From NCBI GenBank assembly GCA_963680875.1, contig OY804588.1:62320397-62384396 (forward strand): a stretch of 64,000 nt of DNA, given 5' to 3'. The notes under the pieces were generated by a model. It saw only the letters and a program-made list of their open reading frames with translations, did not search any database and was not told the origin of the DNA. Every line of letters starts with the position of its first letter. The first letter of the stretch is position 1. Both the position numbers and the translations under genes were made by a program. Positions 46,141-57,855 of this stretch are shown in pieces. Source of the stretch: Bathymodiolus brooksi (lineage: Eukaryota > Mollusca > Bivalvia > Mytilida > Modiolidae).

Positions 46141-47157
46141 TTCATCAGAATGTGTTCATGTATGGTAGGATTGTTAGTCATAATATGTAATTGAGCCTGC
46201 TATGCTGCCATTTTAATTCGACAAATTTTGTGGAATATGGGACTTTCACCTTTTTCGACCTACTGTATCATAGTTGGATCTTGTTTAGACACTTAGCAAA
46301 AGGTTATATGTGAAAAACCTCAAACAGTTTATTTCTGGTCTGACATTTGCAAGAGGAAGTTGTCTTCCTCAAGGGCTGATATATTCAGACTTTTTAATTT
46401 TGAAAACACAGTAGAGGGGATACCTTTACTGATATTAATATATCACATGGATAACATACTCACATTACACCTTTTTCTATTGCGGCGGGGAACATATGGC
46501 TACGTGTAGCAATCTTGTTTGTTAGGTTTTTATGTTGTTGTTTTCCGATTTCCTAATAACTTAGAAAAAAATCTAAACAAGTTTGAAGAAATAAACTACA
46601 GTGTATGTAGTTTATTTCTTCTGTCGAGGGGCATAATAAAAAAAAGGAAGCAAAATGTAAAATAACCTAAATCACAATGTATCTACTATTGTATTGGGAA
46701 GATATTAGGAAAATGGGGCATAGTTCATAAAGGCGTTTATTTCACAACGAAGCATGTCAAACGGGTTGATATACGTTGTAGATGCACATTTTATTGATAA
46801 AATCGAGAGAAAAAAAATCCTGGACCCAAGTGCCTGTGATCTCGCTGTAACTTAAAACACCCCTGCAAATGATTTGTCGGTTTTTACTTTCATTTATAAA
46901 GTTCAAATGAAGTTGCGAAGGTGCTAGTTGATCGCAAACGTTTGAATTCAAAAATTCGGTTTCGTAAAGGAACTTTTAAATGAGTTATCTTTTGATATTT
47001 TTAAACCATTTTTGACGGTATAAAACAGTAATACGTTTTTTATACTTTGATCTCACAGGATTTATAAAACGTGCGAGAAAATTTGTGGAAAAAAATCACA
47101 TTACAAATCTCAGGCGGCAAAACCGGGTACGGAAATGGAGATATTTTTTTTCTTTTC
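46141..47157. other. No gene seen; one perfect hairpin
   Basis: A 16-bp perfect stem (gaagaaataaactaca, 46585-46621, 5-base loop) is the only clear pattern. The region may be the upstream part of the Penelope-like element. Confidence 0.5.
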
Positions 47158-47798
47158 CAGTAGCGGATCCAGACATTATGAAAATCTGAAAAGAATACTA
47201 GGTACATTGGAGGGGAGGTGGCTGCACACATTTTCCCAAATTCCCGAATATTTGAAAGGTTTTTCATCAAAAGGGGGTGGGGCCTTGAATTCGCATCTGT
47301 TTTTTACCACTGAAAATTTCTTTTAACACGATATCGATGTCTATGCTCTACCACTAGGAGTTGACTTGATAGTCTTGAAATGTCTTTTGAAAATGTCTTT
47401 TGAAAAAAAAACCAACACGCACAACAAAACAAAAAGAGGTCCACATAGTTTATTTCTTCAAACTGGTAATCTGCCCAGTAGTTCGTGTGTTTCCATTAGA
47501 ATCTTTAATTTAACTTCACAAATAGATATCGAGTGGTGTAGACTATGTTGTTTCATGGGCTACTCGGAGATCGCTTCATGGTGTGGGTTTCCACCGCATT
47601 GAAGACCATGGGGTGACTTTGTTGACCGTCGCTTCCTAGAGAGGGATTTATTTTTCTTCTTTTCTATGAATCTCAGAAATTTACATAACACACAAGAAGC
47701 AGGAAAGTGGTGAGCTTTTTTATATGAAATCCTGATTATTTTTTTCTTCCATAGCCAAATTTTCCCGTAAATTTTAAAGGTTTTTCAATCCGCCACTG
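47158..47798. mobile_element. Possible hAT-like element
   Basis: The left end CAGTAGCGGATCCAG and the complement of the right end, CAGTGGCGGATTGAA, are inverted. Flanking octamers do not match convincingly. No transposase seen. Confidence 0.45.
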
Positions 47799-47884
47799 GC
47801 ATTTTGTGGATTGTTGTCTCATGTGAAAAAAAATCGTTTCGTTAATGTTTGTTTCGTTTTTTTTAAATTTATTGATGATTTTTT

Positions 47885-47965
47885 TTGTTTCGTTTCGTTT
47901 CTGTTGTGTCTCGTTTCGTTTCTGTTGTGTCTCGTTTCGTTTCATTTCGTTTCTGTATCGTTTCT
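47885..47965. repeat. GTTTC-rich minisatellite
   Basis: Repeats of 'tcgtttcgtttctgttgtgtc', about 21 bp, over a simpler GTTTC period. Confidence 0.8.
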
Positions 47966-47992
47966 TGTTTTACAATCACCCCTAATGAGCTT
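47946..47992. repeat. Inverted partner of the sequence at 44660-44710
   Basis: Reads 'cgtttcttgttttacaatca' then 'cctaatgagctt', the complement of 'aagctctaatgagcgggtga' and 'ttgtaaaacaagaaac' at the low edge of the Penelope-like element. Confidence 0.65.
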
Positions 47993-48249
47993 TTCAAATC
48001 GACTACATACAAAATACATATATTCATCCCACAATCATGCACAAACACACCAATTTAATAAAAATAATGCATCAGAGTTATGAACAAGCATACACTAAAA
48101 GTAGCAATGATAATACATGCAAAATAAAACAAAATAATAATAATAAGTTTATAAGCATAGCAATTTAGAAACAGCAAGATGTTTAGCACTGCACCATATT
48201 TCAACTAAAAATGGCACGAGAAAAAAAGGCATAAGCTACGAAGCCCTAT

Positions 48250-49075
48250 ATGCATGCACTGCACTGGCATGAGCTGTTCATTGGATCCCATGTTTGTATT
48301 ACATATTTAGACTGACCCAAAGATGTTTCCCTTCTACAGTGATTAGGCAGCTCATTCCAGATTTGTGCAGCATTATAACGAAAGGATTTCAGGCCATACC
48401 TGGTAGTTCTGACTCGTGGTAAAACTGCTGTTTCCTGTGAGGAAATTATAATTTTGAAGTTTAATATTGATTAAGTCATGAAGATAACTTGGACTGTTTT
48501 TATGTATTATTTTAAATGTTTCAACAACAATGGTTTTTAATCTTCTAATTTTTAAAGAGGGTAATTTTGATTTTTCAAGCAAATTTTCATATGAACTGTT
48601 ATAATCTTCATAAATAAACCTGAGAGCTCTTTCTTGAATCTTTTCCATTTTAAGAGAAATTTTTTCATTACAGTAGTGCCAGGTTACAGGACAATAATTA
48701 AAATTTGAAAGAATGAATGAATAATAAGCTGTTAGTCTACCTAACCTATTTAAATATTTGCCAATCTAAATGCTAAGAGAAGAGGGTGAAAATGTTTATC
48801 TAAAAAATCCATTAACTGGTCATGTATAGCTCTTTCATAAATTTTAGAAATGCATGGTAACACACTTACAGGTCTGTAGTTTCCTTTATCAAGAGAGTTA
48901 TTCTTCTTAAACAGTGGGGATACCTGTGCAGCTTTTAAATTTTCAGGAAAAATTGAGCTTTCAATTGATTTATTTACTAGAATTTTTATAGGATTTGATA
49001 TTGATGGTTGTGCCAATTTTAAGATTGTTGGTGATGTAGAGTCATACCCTGTTGCTTTGTTTACTGACGCCATCA
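48250..49075 (-). pseudogene. Non-LTR retrotransposon with deleted RT core
   Basis: Minus-strand fragment of a CR1/Jockey-group-style polyprotein. It begins NKATGYDSTSPTILKLA, then LKAAQVSPLFKKNNSLDKGN, YRPVSVLPCISKIYERAIHD, up to HPLLLAFR (about 48780). Directly after comes the far C-terminal part (RLTAYYSFILSNFNYCPVTW, KMEKIQERALRFIYEDY, PSYLHDLINIKLQNY). The catalytic RT region with its Asp-Asp pair is missing. A further shift near 48440 moves the last part (VRTTRYGLKSFRYNAAQIWN) to another frame. Dead copy. Confidence 0.75.
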
Positions 49076-49126
49076 GCTATCTTCATCCCATTTGTCATAT
49101 GGAATTAACATAAGTAGAGTCCGTAA

Positions 49127-49925
49127 AATTTTCCATGAAAATAAGCTACCTTACATCTGTTCAATGTATGACACAGGTTTCAAAGTGTTATCCATGAAAA
49201 TAAACTACCTTGCACCATTCAAACATAGGCATAAGCATCAACAGCTTGACCATGAAAATTAGCTACCTGACATTCATTCATTGCATGGGATAGGAGTCAT
49301 GACGTTTTCCATGAAAATAAGCTACCTTACATCTGTTCAATGTATGACACAGGTTTTAAAGTGTTATCCATGAAAATAAACTACCTTGCACCATTCAAAC
49401 ATAAGCATAAGTATCAGAAGCTTGCCCATGAAAATTAGCTACCTCACATTCCTTCATTGCATGGGATAGGAGTCATGACGTTTTCCATAAGAATAAGCTA
49501 CCGGACATCTGTTCAATGTATGACACAGGTTTCAAAGTGTTATCCATGAAATTAAACTACCTTGCACCATTCAAACATAGGCATAAGCATCAGAAGCTTG
49601 TCCATGAAAATTAGCTACCTCGCATTCCTTCATTGCATGGCATAGGAGTCATGAAGTGTTCCATGAAAATAAGCTACCTTACATCTGTTCAATGTATGAC
49701 ACAGGTTTCAAAGTGTTATCCATGAAAATAAACTACCTTGCACCATTCAAACATAGGCATAAGCATCAGAAGCTGGTCCATAAAAATTATCTACCTCGCA
49801 TTCCTTCATTGCATGGTCCATGAAAATAAGCTACCTGACCTTTCTTCATAGCATGGAATAGGAGTCATGAAGTGTTCCATGAAAATAAGCTACCTTACAT
49901 CTGTTCAATGTATGACACAGGTTAT
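49127..49925. repeat. Higher-order satellite, 176-bp trimer
   Basis: Monomers of ~55-62 bp share 'ccatgaaaat(a/t)a(g/a)ctacct'. Three types alternate; the first type's marker ('ttacatctgttcaatgtatg' or a variant) lies at 49151, 49327, 49503, 49679 and 49895. Spacing is 176 bp three times, then 216 through an extra ~40-bp monomer. It starts about 50 bp after the LINE fragment. Confidence 0.85.
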
Positions 49926-50082
49926 TGCTTGAGAGATATGACAGAATCAAAAATCCTATGTTTATGGGTTAAATTCGAAAGGTATATAATATTTTTTTTC
50001 AGAAAATCTAGACTTTATTGAACATAAACTGTAAGTGACCAGGTGAGTGATTCAGGCTCAGGTAAAATGACCCGCTAATTAA

Positions 50083-50239
50083 GAAATAAATCATGGAAGC
50101 CAGAATGTGTTCTGAGTTTTAACATGGATTGGCTGATATTAGTATTTCATCCCGAGTCGGAGGCGAGGGATAAAATTTACTAATATCCGCCAACCCATGT
50201 TAAAACTCAAAACACATTCATGCTTCCATGATTTATTTC
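50083..50239. mobile_element. 157-bp foldback MITE
   Basis: Arms of ~70 bp (from 'gaaataaatcatggaagcc' and its complement at 50221-50239) around 'cccgagtcggaggcgaggg'. Confidence 0.75.
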
Positions 50240-50249
50240 GATTCTGGTA

Positions 50250-50445
50250 TGTCTAAGAGTACAAATACGGTAGTATACTTTGACTGGAAGACGGTAATTT
50301 ATATTTACGTTTGCGGAAAGTGTCGCACACAATTTATGCTGCCAATGGAAAATCCAGTCACATTCACCGGCGCGTGTGCGAATGAGATTATACCATTGAT
50401 AAATCGCTCGTTTGTCTACAAAGCGAAAGAAGGACGTTATGTTAG
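50250..50445 (+). repeat. Dispersed ~190-bp repeat, copy 2
   Basis: Direct counterpart of 20940-21130 (minus). It abuts the foldback on one side and the HLE on the other. Confidence 0.7.
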
Positions 50446-50481
50446 AATTTGTGTTATCACCCTGGTATTCATCAAAGCTTT

Positions 50482-51278
50482 TGAGCAGTGCTTGCCAAAG
50501 GCAACGTGAGCTATTGCCATCATTTGATCCGTCGTCCGTCTGTAACTTTTCATATTTTAATCTTCTGCTCTGAAACCCCATAGCCCAATGAACTGAGGCT
50601 TGGTAGGAAGCATCTATGTAATGTTCTCTATGAAGATTGTTCATTTCGTCCTGATCCGTTAACAAACATGGCCACCACAGGCAATTCTTATTGCTGATTG
50701 GTTGATTTCTTAAAAATCTTCTCCTCTGAAACCGAGAAGCTATAGGCAGTTATTGTTTCTGGTTGATCGATTTCTAAAAATCTTCTTAAAAACTGCCTCG
50801 CCAAATGAATCGAAACTTGATATGTAGCATCTATGGAAAGCCCTCTATAAAGATTGCTCATTTCGTCCCGATCCATTAACAAACATGGCCACCACAGGCA
50901 ATTCTTATTGCTAATTGGTTGATTTCTAAAAAAATCTTCACCTCTGAAACCGAGTAGCCATAGGCAGTTATTGTTTCTGGTTGGTCAATTTCTAAAAATC
51001 TTCTCTGAAACCGCTTGGCCAAATGAATTGAAACTTGGTAGGAAGCATCTATGGAAGGTCCTCTATAGAGTGTGCTCATTTCGTTTTGACCCATTAACAA
51101 ACATGGCCGCCACAGGCCATTCTTGCTTCAGATTGGTCGATTTCTAAAAATCTTCTTCTGTGAAACTGATTTGCCAAATGAAACGAAATTTGGTGGGAAG
51201 CACATACGGAAGGTTCTGTATTAAGCTTCCTCAAAGCAGAATGAAAGGTGAGCGACACAGGCTGGGCTGAGCCTCTAG
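50482..51278 (-). mobile_element. Hairpin-ended tandem element (HLE), family b, full length
   Basis: The low end has 'gccaaaggcaacgtgagct' then 'tgatccgtcgtccgtctg', the complement of the right end of 22224-22970. The high end is 'aggtgagcgacacaggct', 'gagcctctag', the complement of that element's left end. Between are four monomers of ~155-180 bp with 'gttaacaaacatggcc' and 'tggtaggaagcatctatg'. Confidence 0.75.
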
Positions 51279-51360
51279 TCTATATATTGTATTGTATTAT
51301 ATGTATGCTAATGTTCCACCATACCGGTCTGAGTTTTTCAATAAAATCCTTAAGAAATAA

Positions 51361-51522
51361 CAGTCAAACTGCCCATGCGATCACCTCAATTAAGCAGTCA
51401 ACTGTATCAAAACTAAAAGGTCATATTTTTATTACCCTGTCATAGAAAGTTTCATATGAATTGAACATTTTAAAAGAGGTTACATGTCTTATAAGGTGAC
51501 CTCTTAATACAGGTTTGACTGT
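51361..51522 (-). mobile_element. MITE-C copy 3
   Basis: Ends CAGTCAAACTG and CAGGTTTGACTG; the internal part is shortened relative to copy 2. Confidence 0.75.
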
Positions 51523-52254
51523 ACTTTGTGTGTGAGATATTATCATGTATGGCTGTTATTTAATTATTAAATTGACAAGTATGTGTGATAAAACTATCTG
51601 TATTTACAAAACATACCACCATGATACAAAATATTTATTTGAGCTATATTCAATGACATTACAGACATTTTCATATGTTGTACCAGCGTCTGGCAATCTA
51701 CTTTCGTAAAGGCCGAGTACATCATCCAAGTGATGACCAGTGCAGTGAAAGATAAATGAGGTGTAGGCAACTCGTTAAATCTCTCTCCCATCAAGGCCCC
51801 GATTCAATACAAACGCAAACCTCTAAACAATTATTGATAAAGAACAGAGATACATACGAAATTAGAATGCAGGCGCTAAAACTATTATATCTATCTTTGA
51901 GCTGAAATGGTGGTTTTTGCTTTAAATTTACAAATTATAAATCTAGAGTAAAATACCGAACACATGGACTGTTCTGTGGGAATACTCCTAAAGTACTACT
52001 GTTATTCCAAGATGTATAAATTTGTAGGCCCTTCTGAAGTTATATCCTCAAAACAGAAAAAAATAGAAATATAATTAAATATTAATCTGTTATCAAAAAC
52101 AAACAAATACAAAACAAAACAAACAAATCGTAAAAAAGATATCAAAAAGAAAGAAAAAAAAAACCAACATGAATACACCTTTTATCGATCTGACTTAGTT
52201 CTGTACACATAATTTTCATAAGAGATGCAGGTAACTAATTTACCTGGAAATTAT
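51523..52254. other. No feature seen
   Basis: AT-rich DNA. Nothing recognisable. Confidence 0.45.
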
Positions 52255-52670
52255 GTCTCCCCCCACTTTGGTGGGGAGACATATTGTTTTTGTCCTGTCC
52301 GCCTGTCCGTCCGTCCGTCTGTCCGTCACACAGTTTGTCAGCGCAACTCTTCTGAAACTACTGAACAGAATTTCATGAAACTTGATAGGTATTAAGGACA
52401 CAATATGCGGTTGTGCATATTGCCAGGAAATTTTGATCCCCTAAATTTTGTGGGAGTTATGCCCCTTTGAACTTAAAAATTTGCCGAAATATACTTCTGA
52501 AGCAGCTTGTCAGCACAACTCATCTGAAACTACTGAACAGAATTTCATGAAACTTGGTAGGTAGTAAGGACACAATATGCGGTTGTGCATATAACCAGGA
52601 AATTTTGATTGTCTAAATTTTGTGGGAGTTATGTCCCTTTGAACTTTGAAATTTCCCGATATATACTACT
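52255..52670. mobile_element. Hairpin-ended tandem element (HLE), family h
   Basis: The hairpin gtctccccc...ggggagac (52255-52280) is followed by a (CCGT)n-like run, then two monomers of ~177 bp. Each has 'gaaactactgaacagaattt', 'aaggacacaatatgcggttg' and 'tgtgggagttatg'. The far end is not clear. Confidence 0.75.
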
Positions 52671-53384
52671 GTAATATGTGTAAGTGCATATTGAAAGAAC
52701 ATCCTTATCTTTACACATTCATCTTGTTATGTGCATATTGTAAGGAGGGACGGAAAATGTTCCCCTCGGAAATAATTTTCGTAGTGCACCTCTGGATACT
52801 GCAAACAGATCTGCAGCAAGAAATTGTTTTTGTAAGTATAACGTATATGATTCCAAAGCTTCTATCCTATACTGTACTGCTTTATGCATGTAACTAGATG
52901 GCACTACTCAAGTCATGTGTAATGTTGTAAAGCACTTTTTGAAATTAATAAATGCTGAGAAAATAGTATTAAAGGAAGAAACTTTTTTTTCAAAAAATAC
53001 ACATGGCTTGAACAAGAATTCCATAACAATCATATTAGTTAACAGTGTATTTAAATGAGAATTTCTTTTAAATTTATTCTCCTTTCAATTATTTTTTTCT
53101 GCGGTTACCTATACAATAACATTATATACATGTCATGTATGTACATGAATAGAAATTAATTTGATATGAAATTATTGGCATGGTCCGCTCCCCCATAGTA
53201 GTGCCGGACTTTCTGCATTCAACTTTAGAAATACTGTAAACAGCATGTTTTAAATTATATATAACCTATAGTTATATCTGTGCACTATTTTTTTTATATC
53301 AGTATTTTATTCTTTAGAACAGATGTTTACAGTATTAATCATACTAATCCTTGGTGTTGTGTCTATTTTGCTCATTCACATATA
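52671..53384. other. No feature seen
   Basis: AT-rich DNA. Nothing recognisable. Confidence 0.45.
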
Positions 53385-53570
53385 CAGGGGCGGCGCACCC
53401 GGCGCACGCCCCCCCCCCCCCCCCCCAAAATAAATTGGAAAAAATATGATTTGTTGGCGTAAAATCGTGATTTTTCACACGAAATACCCCAAAAAATTTC
53501 GCGCCCCCCTCCGCTCGGCGCAATTCTTTTAAGTGCGCCCCCCTAACTTGAAATCCTGGATCCGCCCCTG
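53385..53570. mobile_element. CAGGGGCGG MITE, copy 2
   Basis: Runs CAGGGGCGGCGCACC to CTGGATCCGCCCCTG with 'catata' outside both ends (53379-53384, 53571-53576), a 6-bp duplication. The interior matches 43915-44115. Confidence 0.8.
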
Positions 53571-54300
53571 CATATATATCACAGCAAATATATATTCAGT
53601 CTGGCATAGTAGAATCATAGTCTGGCATATTACTAAAAAAATCATGTTTATCTCACTACTAAATGATGTCTCTAACACATGTTTTTAAATGCAGAATGAC
53701 TGAAGGACCATACATTAGGCTCCAGAGGGCTGGTGTTTCTTTTTGTTCTACTTGACTAAATACTTTTCCTCCATATTGAGATTTTTGTGGTTCTGATTTT
53801 TTATTAATTAAATGATTCCATATGTCCTGAAAATTTCTTGTCCCAGATTTTCAGCTGCTATGGAATAATTTCAATTGTGTATGCTGCCGTAGTATGATGA
53901 GATGTTTATTTTCAAGGTTATCTGATAATACATTTCCTGTTTGGCCACCAAATTGTAAGATTATGGATATTGTGTCCCATTTACACCATTCTTTATTTCT
54001 AAAAGTAATGCTCAATTCCAGATGTATTCTCGATGATAAATTTGGAAAACTTGCAGATTCTGAATTTGTACTTATAATTCATGGTTAAAATATTTATTCC
54101 AGAAAAGTAAAAGTTATTTCACCAATCCAAGTCATTTTATTCCAAATATTTTGATGCAAGTGTGCATGGAGAGTGACTACCTTTGGTTAAATTTACATAT
54201 ACATACCTATCAATGACTGATGTGGATTCTAATATGACATTTATGGCAACATTTTCTGAACCCATATTTTCTAACAGTCACAATTTTTCTATTTCATCAG
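53571..54300. other. No gene seen; ends in a splice-acceptor-like tract
   Basis: No Rep (HUH) domain was found upstream of the helicase. The last bases 'tttttctatttcatcag' look like a 3' splice site feeding the frame at 54301. Confidence 0.45.
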
Positions 54301-56287
54301 AAATTGGGCGTTGCAAAATAGACATGTTCAAGATGTCAAGCCATTTACAATATTCTTGACAGGAGGCGCAGGAACTGGAAAGTCCCACCTCATAAAGCGT
54401 ATCCACTACGAGTTTGATAAGATTCTAACTGCCCAAAAAGAAAATCCTGATTCTCCTATAGTTCTTTTAGTAGCTTACACTGGTACTGCTGCATACAACA
54501 TAGGTGGACAGACTATACATTCAGCTCTTGGAATAAACAAAAGTATGGGAAAGTCACTAGTTGAAGAACAAGCAAATACCTTGAGATGCAAACTTCAAAA
54601 CCTTCAACTCCTAATTATTGATGAGGTGTCCATGGTTTCTACACCCATGCTGAATCTAATCCATAGTCGCCTACAGCAGATCAAACAACCTTCTTCACAA
54701 TCAGCAGTGTTTGGAAACATAAATATTTTGGCAGTAGGTGATTTTTATCAGGTTCCTCCAGTTGCTGCCAAACCATTGACATCAAACTATGCTTCCTTAA
54801 CCGACCTGTGGAGTAATATTTGCATTTGGGAATTGAATGAAGTCGTCCGACAAAAGGGTGACCATCAGTTTGCATCTTTGTTAAACAGACTACGAACAAG
54901 AAAACGAGATGACCCGATTTCTGATGCAGATAATTCTCTCCTGGAAAGTGAAAAGATTGGACACAAAAATACAGTTCTTGATATTGAGGCTGCTGACATA
55001 GTCTCTGATATTAATAAACAGAAGACCTACAAAAGGAGAGAGCCTTTGCTACAAGAAAACACCAATTTACCATCATATCTCAGACTTTGTGTTGATGCAA
55101 GGGTTATGTTAACAGCCAACATTGATGTTCAGGATGGACTGACAAATGGAGCTATGGGTACTGTTACTGGTATTATAAATGGTAGGAAACCTCTCGGACA
55201 ACCAGAAGCCATGTGTGTACTATTTGATGATGTAAAGATTGGAGATCTATCCAGTGAGAAAATGTAGCCACCACCTAATGCTGATCAAAATAATACAGTC
55301 GTAAAAGTACACAAAGATGTCATCCAGAGAAAACCTGTACAAGTTACAAGGCACCAGTTCCCATTCATTTTATCATGGGCTGTCACAATACACAAAGTAC
55401 AGGGCATGACAACCAGTGAAGCAGTGATCTCATTAGATAAGATATTCAAACCGGGAATGGCATATGTTGCCCTAAGTCGTGTTACCAGCTTACAAGGATT
55501 GCATTTGCAGAATTTCAACCCATGGTCCATCTATTGTGATCCTGCTGTAGAAAGAGCTCTCAATGCTATGACATCTGCTTCCATTCTTCCTTTCTGGCAA
55601 GTTTTAGTGGCACCCTCTCTTGAAGAACAGCATTTACTTATAGCCAGTCATAATACTGAAGGATTCCCACATGTTCAGGACATTGAATGCAACCATTTCC
55701 TTCACAAAGCAGACATTTTCGACTTGCAAGAAACATGGCTATTATCTGATTGTGATACAAAAAAATGCCCCCCTCATCATCATGCAGTCTTCCATCACAG
55801 AGACTATTCATCATCTCAAAGCATTCCAAAATCATTACAAAGCAAAGACAAAGGAGGAGTTTCGTTATTTATTCATGAAGACTTTGATTTTTCTGTGATT
55901 CCTACGATCAAATATGGAATAGAATGTGTCGCTGTGCATGTCAAATTTCCTCAGATCTTCGTTATCAATATTTACAGACCACCAGATCTACCAGTGAAAT
56001 ATTTCTGTGATGCGCTAAATCGTCTCTTGAAAGACTTGACACCTGGCATTCCACAAATAATCATGGGCGATTTCAATGTGGACCTTTTATCCAGAAAAGA
56101 TGATGTAATCACACGCACATTTTCTGCTTTTGAACAGAATATAAAATCTTCTACTACTCGTAAACTGACGTGCCTAGATCATATTTACACTCGACATTTG
56201 AATGCTCAACAAGCTGGTGTAGTGCCAATTTATTACAGCTACCATGATATGACATATATTTCTGTAGATATGCAACAACTTCAGTAG
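54301..56287 (+). pseudogene. Helentron helicase-endonuclease, one nonsense codon
   Basis: One frame runs from 54302 to 56287 except for TAG at 55265-55267. The first part is a PIF1-family (SF1B) helicase of the Helitron type. It holds GGAGTGKS (Walker A), VAYTGTAAYNIGG (Ia), LLIIDEVSM (II), GDFYQVPP (III) and DVQDGLTNGAMGTV. After the TAG come SWAVTIHKVQGMT (V) and AYVALSR (VI). Then an AP-endonuclease-like domain begins: ASHNTEG, LQETW, IMGDFN and LDHIYTR. The final motif reads SYHD where related nucleases have Ser-Asp-His. Helicase plus C-terminal endonuclease is the signature of Helentrons. No Rep domain is seen. The frame enters directly after 'ctatttcatcag', with a stop at 54272-54274, so it begins inside an exon or is 5'-truncated. 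Sequence quality is otherwise good, so the copy is recent. Confidence 0.85.
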
Positions 56288-56884
56288 AATCATTTATAAA
56301 TATATTCAGGTATTACTCATTTTAAGTGGACACTGTTATTTGCAAACACTGTAGTGTAATATCCCTTACTGAAACTTGTATATATATATATATATATATG
56401 TACAAGAGTCTATCATAATGTCACTATTTCCCTGAAAAAGTTTTTCATCACCAATCCATTGATATTAGAAGAACAAAACTCCTTTGAAATCATTGGAACA
56501 TAGGCTGAGTAATTTTCTGGAATGGGGAACTTTGCCATGTCAATATGGAATAGTACCTGTAACCCTTGCTTTAGCACTTTTGATCATTTTTTTTTGTGTT
56601 TCATGGATTAAAAACAGTTTTTTTTGTTATTCATTGAAGCTTAATTTTATTTGTTACCTAAATAGATTTTTTACCTTTGACTACAGTTTGTGGGACGGGA
56701 GGAAGACATACGTTTTTGCGAGCAAAAACAAACTTTAATTTTATATACATTTTGTGTATATCATATTAAACAATGAGTGTATCTTGTTTTCAAAGAAAAC
56801 ATTCTGATAGTTACATTTCTAAAAAGAGGTAATAAAAACGTAGATATCAAATTTAGTTTCTGGAATAAGCTTCATCAGGTAGCT
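56288..56884. other. No gene seen
   Basis: A (TA)n run at 56379-56399 and AT-rich DNA. No hairpin end for the Helentron was identified. Confidence 0.45.
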
Positions 56885-57334
56885 CAAAATCGAAAGATTG
56901 GAAAGTCAAATAATTTTAGAAGCACAAGATTTATGGGTATTGATGTTATGTAGGAGTTTCTTTTACACCTGGTAGAGATATTGGGAGTGCTGTTTTTATG
57001 GTGTGGGTTTTGGTGCAGTCGGGGATGTTGTCTTGTGATTCCACGGTGAATACAGACTGACACTGTTGGGGATGTTGGATTTTTGCTTTGTGTCAGCTGT
57101 GATCTGCCCATCGCTCCTCATTGGTGTGACACCTGTTTTGTCTGTACCTAAGGATTTTATATATAGCAGCTTCTTGGGTTTAAATTGATTGCTGATGTTT
57201 TGTTCAGGGTAATTTAAAAGTAGGTTTAGTATAATTTTTTCTGTATAAGACTTGTAAGCTGATCTTTGTTCTTTCATCACATTTTGACCAAGATATAGTT
57301 TTTCTGGTATCTGATTCATGTTGAGCGACGACAA
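56885..57334 (-). pseudogene. Non-LTR retrotransposon fragment (endonuclease-RT linker)
   Basis: Minus-strand reading LLYIKSLGTDKTGVTPMRSD, then GQITADTKQKSNI, matches the linker before the RT of CR1/Jockey-group LINEs (pattern 'K...GV.PL..DG.I..D...KA.ILN'). Shifted frames then continue with the 'GV...L..I..HKS' block near 56930. Neither endonuclease nor RT core is present. Confidence 0.5.
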
Positions 57335-57489
57335 GAAACTTACAATATAAGCGCGGACGTCTAAAACGCTTAAAACGACGTCTGTTTCTGCTCTTTTTAG
57401 ACAATTTGACCCTTTTTTTTTTAACTATAAGACATTGCAGAATAAACACAATATACGTACATTGTCGGGAAATGTAAAAACTGTACGTA
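57335..57489. other. No feature seen
   Basis: Short AT-rich spacer. Confidence 0.4.
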
Positions 57490-57855
57490 ACAGCTTTAGT
57501 GAGTGAGTGAGCGATTGTTGTTTAACGCCAAATCAGCAATTTTATAGCAATAGCGAGAACAAGTTAATTTGCAATGAGATGATGATGTCCGCTTTTTTCT
57601 AGACCAACACGCTTAGTTTTTTTCATAGTGTCAGCTAACGGAAACAACAGTCCGCGGATATACATGTCGCTCCACTCGGACACATTATCCTGATTTCGAG
57701 CCAACCAGTCTTTGCTCTTTCTCCTTAATTCTGCGTGCTTTGCATTATAAGCAACACATACAATTTGATAATCTTTGGTTTGACCCGATCGGGACTCGAA
57801 CCCACGATCTATCGCACTCGAGGCGAGCACGCTAACGATTACACTACCGATGAGT
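57490..57855 (-). mobile_element. SINE-2 copy, best preserved tRNA head
   Basis: On the minus strand the head reads 'ggtagtgtaatcgttagcgt' (A box region), a 'gctcgcctcgag' anticodon-side segment, then 'gtgggttcgagtcccgatcg' (B box). The body and the 'gagtgagtgagcgattgttg' distal end match 6188-6560. Confidence 0.85.

Noticed and set aside
53894..54088. 64-codon frame upstream of the helicase as a Rep domain
   Set aside because: No HUH or Tyr motif; the content is unlike Rep.
57770..57855. Possible functional tRNA gene
   Set aside because: A and B boxes are present but the cloverleaf is incomplete and it continues into a SINE-2 body found at three other places.
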